Of a stretch of 51,990 nt of DNA, positions 1-9,082 are shown piece by piece. The notes under the pieces are model-generated. The model saw only the letters and a list, made by a program, of their open reading frames with translations. It searched no databases and was not told the origin of the DNA. The stretch's first letter is position 1, and each line of letters opens with the position of its first letter. A program made the position numbers and the translations under genes. Source of the DNA: Phycisphaerales bacterium (GTDB lineage: Bacteria > Bacteroidota > Bacteroidia > Chitinophagales > Chitinophagaceae). Location of the stretch: the NCBI GenBank assembly GCA_030054025.1, contig JASGCQ010000007.1, positions 1 through 51,990 on the forward strand, written 5' to 3'.

Positions 1-1
1 A

Positions 2-82
2 AAATGGCAGAAATCGCATCTTAAAAATGAGCCTACAGATGAAAAGACGAAGCTGAATCACCAAGATTTGGCAAAGTATTGA
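2..82 (+). CDS. 3' end of an unidentified gene cut by the window edge
   Basis: An open frame enters from the left edge and ends at a TGA at 80-82, giving 26 residues rich in Lys, Asn and Glu. It would converge with the large surface-protein gene on the other strand. Nothing in the residues identifies a family, and so short an open frame could be chance. From 83 to 232 I see only AT-rich intergenic sequence. Confidence 0.3.
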   Translation, partial: KWQKSHLKNEPTDEKTKLNHQDLAKY

Positions 83-232
83 CAACATCCAATACCCCTT
101 TATTAACCTATCGCCGTAGTTCTATTGAACTTTTTGGGTTAAATAATGGTTATAAAAATCAATCATCACAAAAAGAGCAGAAATAAAGTATTTTGTTTTA
201 GCTCTGTTCTTGAAAAAAATAATAGTATTCGA

Positions 233-3200
233 TTATTCTAATAGCGTAATATTTCCACGTTTGCTTTCTGTTTCCCCATTGATAAACACGGCATTGAGTA
301 CATAAGCATAAGAATCCATGGGCTGTAGCTTACCATTGAAAGTGCCGTCCCATCCACTTTCTGTGGATACAGAATGAAACACCAATTGCCCCCAGCGATT
401 GTAAATAGAAAAGTCCATGTAATCTATCGCTGCTCCAAGTACATACAAAATGTCATTACCATTGCCGTCTTTGTTGGGTGTAAATGCTGTGGGTACGTCT
501 ATTCTAGGTACAATTAGCGCATCAATATTTTTGCAAATAGTATCATTACAGTTTTCATAACCTTCTGCTATTAAGCAAGTTTTATACGTTCCTGTTTTGC
601 GGAAAAGATGCGAAGGGTTAGTTGCATAACTTTTAGAACCATCGCCAAAGAGCCACAAATAGCTAGTGGCATTTTTTGACTTATTGGTAAAATGAATAGA
701 GTCATTTGGATTGGGTAGTTTCGGTACCCAATCAAAGCCAGCAGTAGCACCGGGTTTGATTGTAATTTTCTTTTTAAAAGTATCTGTGGTATTACAAGCT
801 GTACTATTATACACAATCAAGGTAATGGTATAAGTACCTGTATCGTATTTGTGAGTCGGAGTGACCTCTGTAGAAGTAGTGCCATCACCAAAAATCCATA
901 ACACAGAGGTAGCATTGGTTGAGTAATTGGCAAAAAACAATCCTCCAGATTTTATACATAATACATCAGGAAGATTCGTAGCTGCTTTTAAGAATGAGCT
1001 GTTAATAATGACTGTTTTACGAACTGTATCTGGATTGTTACAAGCCAATGAGTCATTCATAATAAGGGTAACTATATAACTCCCTTTAGCACTATAATTA
1101 TGTATTGGCGGAGTTGTTCCGGAATATTTAGCACCGTCTCCAAAATCCCATACAAAAGTTGCAGTGCCGCTCTTGCCATAGGTAGAGGTGTTAATGAATT
1201 TTACTTTGTAAGGTGCTATGCAGCTATCGGTAAGCGTGAACGAAAAGTCTGCATTGATGCTATTACTATCAACAGTAATGGCAACATAGGAGGTGTCGTA
1301 TTCAATACAGGCATCAGGGTTGTAAGCGACCATTCTTACCAAAAAAGTGCCGGGTTTGTAAAAAGTATGCGTTGGTTCTTTTAAAGTACTCGTTGGAGAA
1401 CCGTCAACAAAATCCCATATAAATGTTTTAGCATTAGTTGACCTATTCTTGAAATTAACTGTAAATGGTGCACAGCCTTTACTGTAAGGGTCTGCGACAG
1501 CTTTTGCTACTACGGCACTCAAATCAAACGAAATTTTAAGGGCAGCCAAATTGCAATTGGAAGAGGCATTTAAGGGGCTCAAAGAACCGGCCGTAGTGGG
1601 CAATGCAGGTCCGGCAGTGCCGCCACAACCACCACATAGTGCTTGATATACAATTCCCGTCTTGTCAAATCTACTGGTGCCACCGTCAACGTGTTCGCCT
1701 AGACCAGGGTTTGTAGAAGACCTACCAAAATAAGAGCCATAGAGTAAAGAAGTGGCATTTTTACTTAGAACGATAAAGTAAAAATCAAAACCATCGGTAG
1801 TCGTTTGCAATGCAGTAGCAGTAGTAATCGGCATACTGTTGGTATTCCCTACATTTGGAAAGGTTGCCCCACCCAAAGTGCCACCCCATCCTGATATATA
1901 TACGTTCTGACAAGTGTCCACCAAAAATGCAACTGGAGATATATTAGTTTCGGTAGAGGTACCCGAACCGTAAACAGTAGAATAAATTGGTGCTAACAAG
2001 TTATTGTCAATTTTAAGTACAAATTGACTGGAGTTGGGTACGCTATATACGCCGGTAGTCACTGGAAAAGTACCGCCCAGGGTTTGTCCCATCATATATA
2101 CATTATCAGCATCGTCTATTGCCAATCCATATACCTGATCATAACCACTAGCACCTATAAAAGAACCTCTTTGTAAGGTATAAAGTGGTCCATTTGATAT
2201 TTTCACACAGTAACCATCCGTACTGCCTCCAATAAAGGAAGAGTGATATGTACCCGCAGTAGTGGGGAATGCAGTACTCATTGTACCACCACCCATATAG
2301 ATTGAGGTTTGTGCCATATTTAAAGCCAAAACATAACCACCATCATCGTTGGTACCACCTAGATAGGTGCTAAAAATCATCGCACTAACATCGCTGTTCA
2401 TCTTTATGAGTAAGGCATCTTGTCCACCGGCCAACGTACTTTGAATCGCATTTTTGATGGGAAAGTCGGTAGAAAAAGTAGAAGAAGCTACATAAATATT
2501 GCCCAGATTGTCTAATATAACCTCACTACGAGCATCATCGCCATAATTGTGTTTTAATTTCCCCCCTGAAAATTCTGCAGCATCAAAATTGACACAATCA
2601 TCTCCACTTCCACCCAGATAGGTTGAACCTATCAATGCAGTGCCAGTTGCATTTAATTTTGTAATGACCAAATCGGCTTTGCCATTTGCTGTTCTGTCAA
2701 AAGCCGTAGTCGTGGTAGGATAATTATTGGAATAAGTTCGCCCTGCGATTACTAAGTTGTTGGTTTTGTCAACAATCATACTATGTGGTTGGTCATTGTC
2801 TGCACCTCCGATATAAGTAGCATAAATCATTGTATTTCCTGTAGCGTTAATTTTCATAATACCCATATCGCATGCATAAGCACTGCCACTGCCTGTACCA
2901 CCTGATCCAGTACCCGTACCCCCACCATATACAGCTTGAAATGCCCCTAGAGAAATAGGAAAGCTGCCTCCCAATAGATGACTTACTAAGCCGCCAGTGT
3001 ACATATTCCCTAAAGTATCGTAAGTGGCAGTAAAGCCCCAATTATCTGCGGTTGACCCCGTAAATGTGCAAAATACGACTGTCGGGTCAATGATAAGGGC
3101 GTTGTTATGGTCATAATCGTTGGGGAAGGAAAAACGGACTACATTGTTTTTTAAAACATACTTACATGTTACGGCTACTCTGTTGTCATTCACATATTGA

Positions 3201-3808
3201 TACACGACTGGTTTCAATTCTTTAACCTCACCTATAGAGGTGTAGATAATCAAATTGCCGTCGCGAGCTAAGGCAACTTTATCTGCCCCGTCTATTCTAA
3301 GTTGTATTTGATTGGCATCGGCATTAGGAGCTACAATAAAATCGTATTTAAGATTATTTTTTTCTGAGCTCAAGTGCATATCTATGCCCTCGTATAGCTT
3401 TTTGTAATCTATTGCCAAAGCGGGATGTATATTGCTTTTCCATTTCGACGAGTCATTGCCTAGAAAATAGTTGTAATAATGTTGTTGTACTTTGTTTTCA
3501 ACTAATTCTGTGGGTAAACAATTTTCAAAAGTTATCCGATAACTATGGTATTTGATGGTTGGAGGCTTAGTAATTTGATTGTGCTTGAAAGCATCTATCT
3601 TTTCCCAAGCACCTTGTTCGCCTAAGAAATAGGTTATGCTATTTGATTGCAAGAAAATATCTCCAGTACCAGAGATGCATTTATATTTAAAATCACCTTT
3701 CCATTGGCCGTCATTTCTAATAAACTCTAATTTTGCCGATTGAGCATTAGCACTACTAGGTAAAAGGAAAAAAATAAGTAATAGATGGAGTAAGTTTAAC
3801 TTTTTCAT
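233..3808 (-). CDS. T9SS-secreted surface protein: SBBP-like repeats, four PKD domains, CHU_C/gliding-motility C-terminal domain
   Basis: A 1191-residue exported protein. It starts with a clear signal peptide (MKKLNLLHLLLIFF..ANAQ). Residues about 25-250 form the N-terminal domain common in Bacteroidota SBBP-repeat proteins. Residues about 250-770 hold repeated blades with the pattern STYLGGSGDD / DxxxNxYxxG, probably a beta-propeller. Four PKD domains follow between about 780 and 1095, each with a W.FGDG or WDF.DG core. The last 90 residues begin VPTAFTPNKDGNGND and contain YNRWGQLVF and GWDGT. This is the gliding-motility-associated (type B) C-terminal domain recognised by the type IX secretion system. 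Established family knowledge points to export to the cell surface or medium by T9SS. The ligand or role is unknown. No operon partner is evident. Confidence 0.9.
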   Translation of the reverse strand: MKKLNLLHLLLIFFLLPSSANAQSAKLEFIRNDGQWKGDFKYKCISGTGDIFLQSNSITYFLGEQGAWEKIDAFKHNQITKPPTIKYHSYRITFENCLPTELVENKVQQHYYNYFLGNDSSKWKSNIHPALAIDYKKLYEGIDMHLSSEKNNLKYDFIVAPNADANQIQLRIDGADKVALARDGNLIIYTSIGEVKELKPVVYQYVNDNRVAVTCKYVLKNNVVRFSFPNDYDHNNALIIDPTVVFCTFTGSTADNWGFTATYDTLGNMYTGGLVSHLLGGSFPISLGAFQAVYGGGTGTGSGGTGSGSAYACDMGIMKINATGNTMIYATYIGGADNDQPHSMIVDKTNNLVIAGRTYSNNYPTTTTAFDRTANGKADLVITKLNATGTALIGSTYLGGSGDDCVNFDAAEFSGGKLKHNYGDDARSEVILDNLGNIYVASSTFSTDFPIKNAIQSTLAGGQDALLIKMNSDVSAMIFSTYLGGTNDDGGYVLALNMAQTSIYMGGGTMSTAFPTTAGTYHSSFIGGSTDGYCVKISNGPLYTLQRGSFIGASGYDQVYGLAIDDADNVYMMGQTLGGTFPVTTGVYSVPNSSQFVLKIDNNLLAPIYSTVYGSGTSTETNISPVAFLVDTCQNVYISGWGGTLGGATFPNVGNTNSMPITTATALQTTTDGFDFYFIVLSKNATSLLYGSYFGRSSTNPGLGEHVDGGTSRFDKTGIVYQALCGGCGGTAGPALPTTAGSLSPLNASSNCNLAALKISFDLSAVVAKAVADPYSKGCAPFTVNFKNRSTNAKTFIWDFVDGSPTSTLKEPTHTFYKPGTFLVRMVAYNPDACIEYDTSYVAITVDSNSINADFSFTLTDSCIAPYKVKFINTSTYGKSGTATFVWDFGDGAKYSGTTPPIHNYSAKGSYIVTLIMNDSLACNNPDTVRKTVIINSSFLKAATNLPDVLCIKSGGLFFANYSTNATSVLWIFGDGTTSTEVTPTHKYDTGTYTITLIVYNSTACNTTDTFKKKITIKPGATAGFDWVPKLPNPNDSIHFTNKSKNATSYLWLFGDGSKSYATNPSHLFRKTGTYKTCLIAEGYENCNDTICKNIDALIVPRIDVPTAFTPNKDGNGNDILYVLGAAIDYMDFSIYNRWGQLVFHSVSTESGWDGTFNGKLQPMDSYAYVLNAVFINGETESKRGNITLLE

Positions 3809-3904
3809 TGGAGAGGCTGAATTAATGAAAACTGAATGTAAATTTAGCTAAGTTTTTATTCTAATCTCAAAAAAATACAATTGGGATGTCTTAAAATGAA
3901 AAAG

Positions 3905-3936
3905 GCACACAAAACCTATATTTTGTGTGCTTTTTT
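3905..3936. terminator. intrinsic terminator between the lipoprotein and surface-protein genes
   Basis: A perfect 10-bp inverted repeat (GCACACAAAA / TTTTGTGTGC) with a 6-nt loop is followed by six T on the plus strand and by a T-run on the minus strand. It lies just after the stop of the small lipoprotein gene, so it most likely ends that minus-strand transcript. Confidence 0.75.
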
Positions 3937-3952
3937 CATTCAATGTCTAAAT

Positions 3953-4270
3953 TTATTGACGCATTTTGATGTCGTCCACAATAATAAGTTTGTAATAAAA
4001 ATAAGGTTTTGTTGCTCCACAAGTATCTAGCACCTCAGAAACATGGTATTTCACTTTAACAAGCATTCCTTGGCGTTGATAAGCACTCAATAATTGATAT
4101 GGTTTTTCCTTTCGACCATCGCTAAAGCGAAGCAAGTAACCACATCCATCCACTGTTATATCTCCACTATTCTCAACCGCAGCATCTTCAAATCCAGAAT
4201 CAGGTTTATTGCAAGCTAAAACAGAAAGAGTGAGTATAATGGCAATCAGGTGAAAGTACTTTTTAGGCAT
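3953..4270 (-). CDS. small putative lipoprotein
   Basis: A 105-residue protein. The N-terminus MPKKYFHLIAIILTLSVLACNKPDSG is a lipoprotein signal with the lipobox L-A-C at residues 18-20. The mature part has two further Cys (about residues 43 and 84) that could form a disulfide, and the motif GCGYLLRF...YxPYQL-like, which resembles small Bacteroidota lipoproteins of unknown function. It sits alone between a response regulator and the large surface protein, all on the minus strand, and has its own terminator. The function is not recognised. Confidence 0.7.
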   Translation of the reverse strand: MPKKYFHLIAIILTLSVLACNKPDSGFEDAAVENSGDITVDGCGYLLRFSDGRKEKPYQLLSAYQRQGMLVKVKYHVSEVLDTCGATKPYFYYKLIIVDDIKMRQ

Positions 4271-4339
4271 TTTATGCTTATTTAATGTTAAATAGTGCGG
4301 TAAGGTAGAAAAAAATATTGAAGGAAAAAAGACTTCGAG

Positions 4340-5062
4340 TTATTTTTTTTCTTTTGAAGTGAATTTATAGCCCACACCTCTTATAGAATGGAAGTAGATT
4401 GGGTGTTTTGTATCCTTTTCAAAGTGCTTTCTAAAGCTTAGAATAAAATTATCAATGGTGCGTGTAGTAGGATATACATTGTAGCCCCATACTACTTGTA
4501 AAATATGCTCTCGCGATACCGTTTCCCCATCTCGCTCAATTAATAGCTTTAATAGAGCAGATTCTTTTTTACTTAATTCTTGTTTTTTACCATGTCTATC
4601 ATAGCATTCATAAGCACCAAAATCGATTTTTCCGCCAGCAAATTCATACAATTGCCCAACAGAATTGCTTTGTTGCATTCTTTTGTTTTTAGCAACCAGT
4701 TTCTCCACTCTCAGCAACAATTCCTCAAGGTTGAAGGGTTTTGTTAAATAATCGTCGCCACCTTTGCGTAATCCTTCAATACGATCTGCCGCACTGCCCT
4801 TGGCCGATAAAAAGAGAATAGGTACTTCTATGTTTTGGGCTCGAATCGTTTCGCATACTGCAATCCCATCCATCTCTGGTAGCATAATATCTAATATTAC
4901 CAAATCAAAATATTCCGCTTTTGCCATTTTGACGGCTTGAAACCCTGTCTTGGCAATACTTACCTCATAGGATTCTAGTTCGAGGTTGAGTTGCAACAAG
5001 GCGGCAATATTTTCCTCGTCTTCTACAATTAATATATTTCCTTTTGAGCTTTCCAATTTCAT
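4340..5062 (-). CDS. OmpR/PhoB-family response regulator
   Basis: A 240-residue two-component regulator. Residues 8-122 are a receiver domain with acidic pocket residues VEDEE, the phospho-acceptor in VILDIMLPEMDG (D58), and the Lys of LTKPF. Residues about 140-236 form a winged-helix output domain (YNVYPTTRTIDNFILSFRKHFE and HSIRGVGYKF), typical of OmpR/PhoB. This makes it a DNA-binding transcription factor controlled by phosphorylation. No histidine kinase gene lies beside it (neighbours are a tRNA and a lipoprotein gene), so its kinase must be elsewhere. The start MKLESSKGNILIVEDE is placed normally for the family. Confidence 0.92.
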   Translation of the reverse strand: MKLESSKGNILIVEDEENIAALLQLNLELESYEVSIAKTGFQAVKMAKAEYFDLVILDIMLPEMDGIAVCETIRAQNIEVPILFLSAKGSAADRIEGLRKGGDDYLTKPFNLEELLLRVEKLVAKNKRMQQSNSVGQLYEFAGGKIDFGAYECYDRHGKKQELSKKESALLKLLIERDGETVSREHILQVVWGYNVYPTTRTIDNFILSFRKHFEKDTKHPIYFHSIRGVGYKFTSKEKK

Positions 5063-5088
5063 AATTTAGTACGATATAAGTGAGTTTA

Positions 5089-5096
5089 CAAAGCTA
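5089..5096 (-). promoter_or_regulatory. probable -7 box of the response-regulator promoter
   Basis: TAGCTTTG on the minus strand matches the Bacteroidota -7 consensus TAnnTTTG exactly and lies 27 bases before the response-regulator start codon. I do not see a clear TTTG at the expected -33 distance. Confidence 0.45.
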
Positions 5097-5136
5097 TATT
5101 TCTAAAAAAAGAATTTCTTAGTTGCTTGTAAATTTA

Positions 5137-5169
5137 TTTGCAAAAATGAGTTAAATATCTTTACCTTTG
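5137..5169 (+). promoter_or_regulatory. promoter of the tRNA-Leu gene
   Basis: TTTG (5137-5140), 21 bases, then TACCTTTG (5162-5169). This is a full match to the Bacteroidota sigma-A promoter (TTTG / TAnnTTTG). It lies 22 bases before the tRNA, so transcription would begin at about 5175. Confidence 0.8.
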
Positions 5170-5191
5170 CCACCCTATCGAATAAAAATAA

Positions 5192-5273
5192 GCGGGTGTG
5201 GTGAAATTGGTAGACACGCTAGACTTAGGATCTAGTGCTGCGAGGCTTGGGGGTTCGAGTCCCTCCACCCGCA
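5192..5273 (+). tRNA. tRNA-Leu, anticodon UAG
   Basis: A complete 82-nt cloverleaf. The acceptor stem is GCGGGTG / CACCCGC with discriminator A. The anticodon arm is CTAGA-CTTAGGA-TCTAG with anticodon TAG at 5226-5228. A long variable arm (TGCTGCGAGGCTTGG region) and a T-loop GGTTCGAGTCC are present, as expected for a class II leucine tRNA. CCA is not encoded. A matching promoter and a hairpin terminator flank it, so it is a single-gene unit. Confidence 0.96.
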
Positions 5274-5298
5274 CTGATGGGAGTAAAGCCCATTTTAG

Positions 5299-5327
5299 AG
5301 CAGTTTCTTGTATTTCAAGAAGCTGCT
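5299..5327 (+). terminator. terminator after tRNA-Leu
   Basis: An 11-bp stem (AGCAGTTTCTT / AAGAAGCTGCT, one G-T pair) with a 7-nt loop begins 26 bases after the tRNA and is followed by TTGCTTTAAT. It is a good candidate for the 3' end of the tRNA transcript, although the T-run is interrupted. Confidence 0.55.
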
Positions 5328-5568
5328 TTGCTTTAATATCAATGCTTTAGGGTGGAACAAGCTTAGTAAAAAGGGTGTTCGATAGCTCCCGTTTTCGTAG
5401 TTCAAATTTTCACCAAAAAGCATTTTTAATAATTGCTTGTTTACGATAAGCTATGACTCTTTGCTATTCAGAATAAGAGTTAATAACTCTCAACTATTAA
5501 TTCTCTTAGAAAAATATTTTTTGAACGTGTGAAAAAAAATTACTGTTATCCGAGATAAATTTCACAAT

Positions 5569-5592
5569 AAGGGTGGCTATTGGACCACCCTT
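5569..5592 (+). other. hairpin inside the IS4-like remnant
   Basis: A perfect 8-bp stem AAGGGTGG / CCACCCTT with an 8-nt loop lies just inside the left end and upstream of the transposase fragment. Insertion sequences often carry such hairpins near the transposase start to block read-through expression; whether this one did so is inference. Confidence 0.4.
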
Positions 5593-5613
5593 TCTCCATT
5601 TTGCTGCAACTAA

Positions 5614-5914
5614 AGAAACAACATTGATAGGAACAAAAGTAGCGATTATGTCGGACAGCCGATATTTACCCAAACGCTTTCTTTGATAGATGACCGTTTA
5701 ATACAAGCTGCCTGCAAGCAGCACGATGCCGACAATTTTTCCTCAAAAACTAAGTTTCAAAGACCACCTTACTACCCTGCTGTATTGCATTTTTGCAAGG
5801 TGTACCTCCATTCGTGAGGTAGAGACTGGGCTTGAGTTATGTGTACGGGCAAGACCAACCATATACCACCAAAAGAAAAAGCCCCCCTGTTTTCAAATCA
5901 CTATCAACTTTTGA
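5614..5914 (+). pseudogene. IS4-family transposase N-terminal fragment, frameshifted
   Basis: The first frame reads NKSSDYVGQPIFTQTLSLID..LIQAACKQHDADN from 5614. Near 5760 the likeness moves to another frame, reading FKDHLTTLLYCIFARCTSIREVETGL. A third frame then gives GKTNHIPPKEK. Together these follow the N-terminal (DUF4372-type) domain of Bacteroidota IS4 transposases: 'xGQPIFxQLLxLI..', then 'LxTLLYCIF..CTSLREVxTG', then 'GKxNH'. The DDE catalytic domain is absent. At least two frameshifts and loss of the 3' part make it nonfunctional. The 62-residue open frame at 5726-5914 is part of this wreck, not a gene. Confidence 0.65.
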
Positions 5915-6121
5915 GCAATAGCAACGCTTTTAAGGTAGCAAATGCCCTAATTTTGAATCATCTCGGACAACAATAATTTAAAATTTTTAATTGAAAAATA
6001 TGGAGTTAAAGCAAATCACCTAATTGATACTTCTTTTAAAATAAGAAAATTTATAACGGTACAACAAATCTTGTTTTGTCCTTGTAGCGACTCCTTCTTA
6101 ATGTGTATAAACCGATGCCTT

Positions 6122-6688
6122 TTATTGTATAATCAACGGAAAGGTTGCTTCTAAATCAGTTTCTCCACCTGATATTTCAGGCGTACTTGCATTTTTATTT
6201 GTAGGTTGGTGCATCAGTTGGATTTTAAATTTTCCTGTACCAGAAGAACCTGTGGTTAGCTTGAATGTCTGATTGAAAGGTGCTCCATTTTTGTCTTTAT
6301 TACCATCCGAAACGGCTAAAGAGCCATCTCCTGTAGCCGGCGTAGAGGCAAATAGAAATAAATGCTCAATATCTTTTTCTATTATTTCCGTGGTAATGTT
6401 TTCTATCGGATTGGCTTTTTCATTCAATACGACCAATGTTGCATCATAAACGGTGTTTGGTTTTAATTTGATGCTATCAATCTTGATGCTGCCGCTCGTT
6501 CCACTGCTGAAACCATTTTCGATTTTATAGCTAAAGGTTTGCATGAGGCTTGATAATGGTTGCCCTACTTGAATGGATACAGTGGTAATTAATTCTTGCT
6601 CATCGGGAATAGGTGCAGATTTTTTATTGCATGATGCGAGCATAACTATTGATGAAATGGCTATGATACTGATAATTTGTTTTTTCAT
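6122..6688 (-). CDS. putative lipoprotein found with TonB receptors (type 1 periplasmic-binding-like)
   Basis: A 188-residue protein with a lipoprotein signal (MKKQIISIIAISSIVMLASCNKKS, lipobox ending at Cys20). The body follows a pattern known from Bacteroidota lipoproteins encoded beside TonB-dependent receptors: an acidic 'DEQELITTVSIQ' start, 'LKPNTVYDATLVVLNE', 'NITTEIIEKDIEHLFLFA', and a C-terminal 'GGETDLEATFPLIIQ'. It begins 22 bases after the stop of the TonB receptor gene on the same strand, so the two are almost certainly co-transcribed. I infer that it is an outer-membrane or periplasmic accessory to the receptor. The substrate is unknown. Confidence 0.75.
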   Translation of the reverse strand: MKKQIISIIAISSIVMLASCNKKSAPIPDEQELITTVSIQVGQPLSSLMQTFSYKIENGFSSGTSGSIKIDSIKLKPNTVYDATLVVLNEKANPIENITTEIIEKDIEHLFLFASTPATGDGSLAVSDGNKDKNGAPFNQTFKLTTGSSGTGKFKIQLMHQPTNKNASTPEISGGETDLEATFPLIIQ

Positions 6689-6710
6689 TGTTTCTGTTTT
6701 TTTTTAAAAA

Positions 6711-9023
6711 TTAATTAAAAGGGATGCGTACTCTAAAGGCAATGTTTCTGCCTGGTTGGTCTAAGAAGTAACGAAAGACATCAAGATAATCTCGATATTT
6801 TTGGTTGAGTAAATTGGTAGCAGTAATGCTACAAAAGAGTGCTTGTTTACTGAATTTGACTTGTAGTCCTGCTTCTGCACCCATTAAAAAATAGGCGGAT
6901 GGTGGACGAGGGTAGTCTATCTGGTCGAAATGACTGGGGATGCGTTTCTGTTGTAACACATATTGGGTATTAATACCTACATAACAATCTTTAAGATGCT
7001 TACTGATTACAAATTCATATTTTGTTTCGGCAGAAAAACGGTCGCTGGGCATTAAAATGAGCCAGTCATTTTGTGTTACATCTTTTGCACGCAAAATGGA
7101 TGCTTGTATATGGCTGCTCCAATGTTTGTTCCAAGTGTAGTTTACAGCTACATCTGCTCCGCTCATTAAGGCTTTAGTTTGGGTATAATTAAATGTTTTA
7201 TAGTAGCCTTTAATGGTGAGCGTATCTGCCCCTGGCTTGAGGTAAATAAAATTTTGAATGGATTGGGCATAAAGCGATAATTCAATGTGGGCTTTATTTT
7301 CTACTTCATACTTTCCGGCAAGTGTCAATCCTAGCGAACTTTCGGGTTGTAGATTACGGTTTCCAAATTCGATACGCCCTCCACCTTGATGCAATCCTGC
7401 GCTAAATAGTTCGGGAGCCTGAGGAGGTCGCCAGGCATTAGCCAGAGTGGCACTCCATTCCAAACGTTTACTGATTGTGTTTTTGAATGCGAGCGTTGCC
7501 GATGGGTTTTTATAATCAAACAAGTACTGCACATTGTTGAGTTGTACACCTTCGGGATTGTACATTTCGAAATGTTTATAATCAAACCTTAGTCCGGTTT
7601 CCAGCGCCCACTTGCCTTTTGTATAACGTTCTATGGCATAGGCTGCAAAACCTAAGGCGTAATAGCTTGGAATGAATACTCTGTCGCCATTCTTGAAAGT
7701 GTTGTGCTGATACATGCCGTCTATGCCTACTTGTCCCGAAATGTTTTTGAATTTTTTGTGGTCGAGATTAAGATTTAGCGTTTGTGTGTTTAGGGTCAAA
7801 TTTAATTGCGCTTTACCATTATCCACTCTCACGATATCGTACTCTTGTCTATAATTATGCTGAAATGCATAGACTAAGTTCCATACCCCCAACTTATTTT
7901 CTAAGTAGCTTTTGATTTTCAGTAAATCATGTGTTACCACTTGTTTGGGTCTGTTGATTTGGTAGCTAAAGTTTGAGCTTACTAATGGTATTGGGCTATT
8001 GATGGCCTGGTATAAGTCTTGCTGACTGCCTGTATGAGAGCCACTGTAGATGCCCAACACATTATTAAATTGACTAAAAAATACTTCCGCTCCACTATGC
8101 ACATTTCGGTAAGCGAGTGTGGTAGAAAAATTATGCTCATGAATGCCGCTATTGGCAACCCATATTCCTCCTGGTAATTGATAATTACCGCCTTGCTTTA
8201 GTGATCCTTGTACTCTGAAGGAAAATTTAGGATGCTTAGAAAATCGCTGTTCCAACATTCCTGATGCTACACCCATACGATTATTACTAAAGGCTCCTAA
8301 ATTGATTTCACCAGACCAACCGGATGCTACTCTTATAGGATTGGGCTCTACGAGTAGCACACCTCCAATAGCATCAGTGCCATAGCGTACTCCTGCCGCC
8401 CCTTTTAGCACGCTTACGGTATGGGCTACAAAAGGATCTATATTCGGCGCATGCTCCGAACCCCATTGTTGGTCTTCTTGCCGAATACCATTGTTCAGAA
8501 TAAGAATTCGGTTGCTGTGAAGTCCATGTATTATTGGTTTAGAGATAGTTGCCCCATTGCTTAATGTACTTATTCCGTTTATGTTTTTTAATTGTTCGCT
8601 TAAAGTCTTACCACTATTTTTTTGCATCATCAATGTGCCTAATACCGCATTGTCTTGAATCAATTTTTGCTCCTTCTTTTTGTTGATGATTACTTGATGG
8701 AGTAAGAAGTTAGCATGAGGAACTTTTAGAGTATAAAGCCCACTCTTTTCGATACGAAGTAGGATAGTGGTATCTATGATTTCATTGCTGTGCAAATGAA
8801 CATGATAGATGCCCTGACATATATTGTTGAGCATTGCCATGCCATTTTCATCGGTTTGTACAGTAGTTTTTTGCTCTGAAATATAGAGCATGATATCCGC
8901 TATCGGGGCTGAATTGTGGTATTCTACTACCGCTATTTGTGCCGATAAATGGCAAGTGTCTTGTGCCTGTAGGTCAATACAGTAAATCATCGCCATGATT
9001 AAGGCGAATACATAACGGGTCAT
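6711..9023 (-). CDS. TonB-dependent outer-membrane receptor
   Basis: I chose the ATG at 9023 (770 residues), because the frame further upstream lacks a signal-like N-terminus and needs a TTG. From this start there is a signal peptide MTRYVFALIMAMIYCIDLQAQ. Next come a carboxypeptidase-regulatory-like beta-sandwich (about 25-110) and a plug domain (about 115-240; LSEQLKNINGISTLSNG, IHGLHSNRILILNNGIRQ, VSVLKGAAGVRYGTDAIGG). The rest, to residue 770, is a 22-strand type barrel ending in aromatic FRVRIPFN. The plug wording QEDQQWGSEHAPNIDPF is like that of the ZnuD and copper/zinc receptor branch. With the His-rich protein upstream and the lipoprotein downstream, metal-ion or metal-chelate uptake is the best guess, inferred from context. 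Confidence 0.9.
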   Translation of the reverse strand: MTRYVFALIMAMIYCIDLQAQDTCHLSAQIAVVEYHNSAPIADIMLYISEQKTTVQTDENGMAMLNNICQGIYHVHLHSNEIIDTTILLRIEKSGLYTLKVPHANFLLHQVIINKKKEQKLIQDNAVLGTLMMQKNSGKTLSEQLKNINGISTLSNGATISKPIIHGLHSNRILILNNGIRQEDQQWGSEHAPNIDPFVAHTVSVLKGAAGVRYGTDAIGGVLLVEPNPIRVASGWSGEINLGAFSNNRMGVASGMLEQRFSKHPKFSFRVQGSLKQGGNYQLPGGIWVANSGIHEHNFSTTLAYRNVHSGAEVFFSQFNNVLGIYSGSHTGSQQDLYQAINSPIPLVSSNFSYQINRPKQVVTHDLLKIKSYLENKLGVWNLVYAFQHNYRQEYDIVRVDNGKAQLNLTLNTQTLNLNLDHKKFKNISGQVGIDGMYQHNTFKNGDRVFIPSYYALGFAAYAIERYTKGKWALETGLRFDYKHFEMYNPEGVQLNNVQYLFDYKNPSATLAFKNTISKRLEWSATLANAWRPPQAPELFSAGLHQGGGRIEFGNRNLQPESSLGLTLAGKYEVENKAHIELSLYAQSIQNFIYLKPGADTLTIKGYYKTFNYTQTKALMSGADVAVNYTWNKHWSSHIQASILRAKDVTQNDWLILMPSDRFSAETKYEFVISKHLKDCYVGINTQYVLQQKRIPSHFDQIDYPRPPSAYFLMGAEAGLQVKFSKQALFCSITATNLLNQKYRDYLDVFRYFLDQPGRNIAFRVRIPFN

Positions 9024-9082
9024 CAATTGTTTAGAATAAGTAATAGAAAGAATCCACAATACCAATCTATGGTTTGTGCCTA

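Larger units (their letters stand above)
5543..5973 (+). mobile_element. decayed IS4-like element with imperfect terminal inverted repeats
   Basis: About 430 bp between two related ends: TGTTATCCGAGAT on the left and its near inverse ATCTCGGACAACA on the right (12 of 13 bases match). Between them lies a frameshifted IS4-type transposase N-terminus (separate entry). A full IS4 element would be over 1.2 kb, so most of the transposase gene is gone. Calling the two ends terminal inverted repeats is inference from their symmetry about the transposase fragment. No target duplication is obvious. Apart from the tRNA terminator, the rest of the 5281-6121 gap (5281-5542 and 5974-6121) shows nothing I can name. 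Confidence 0.55.
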
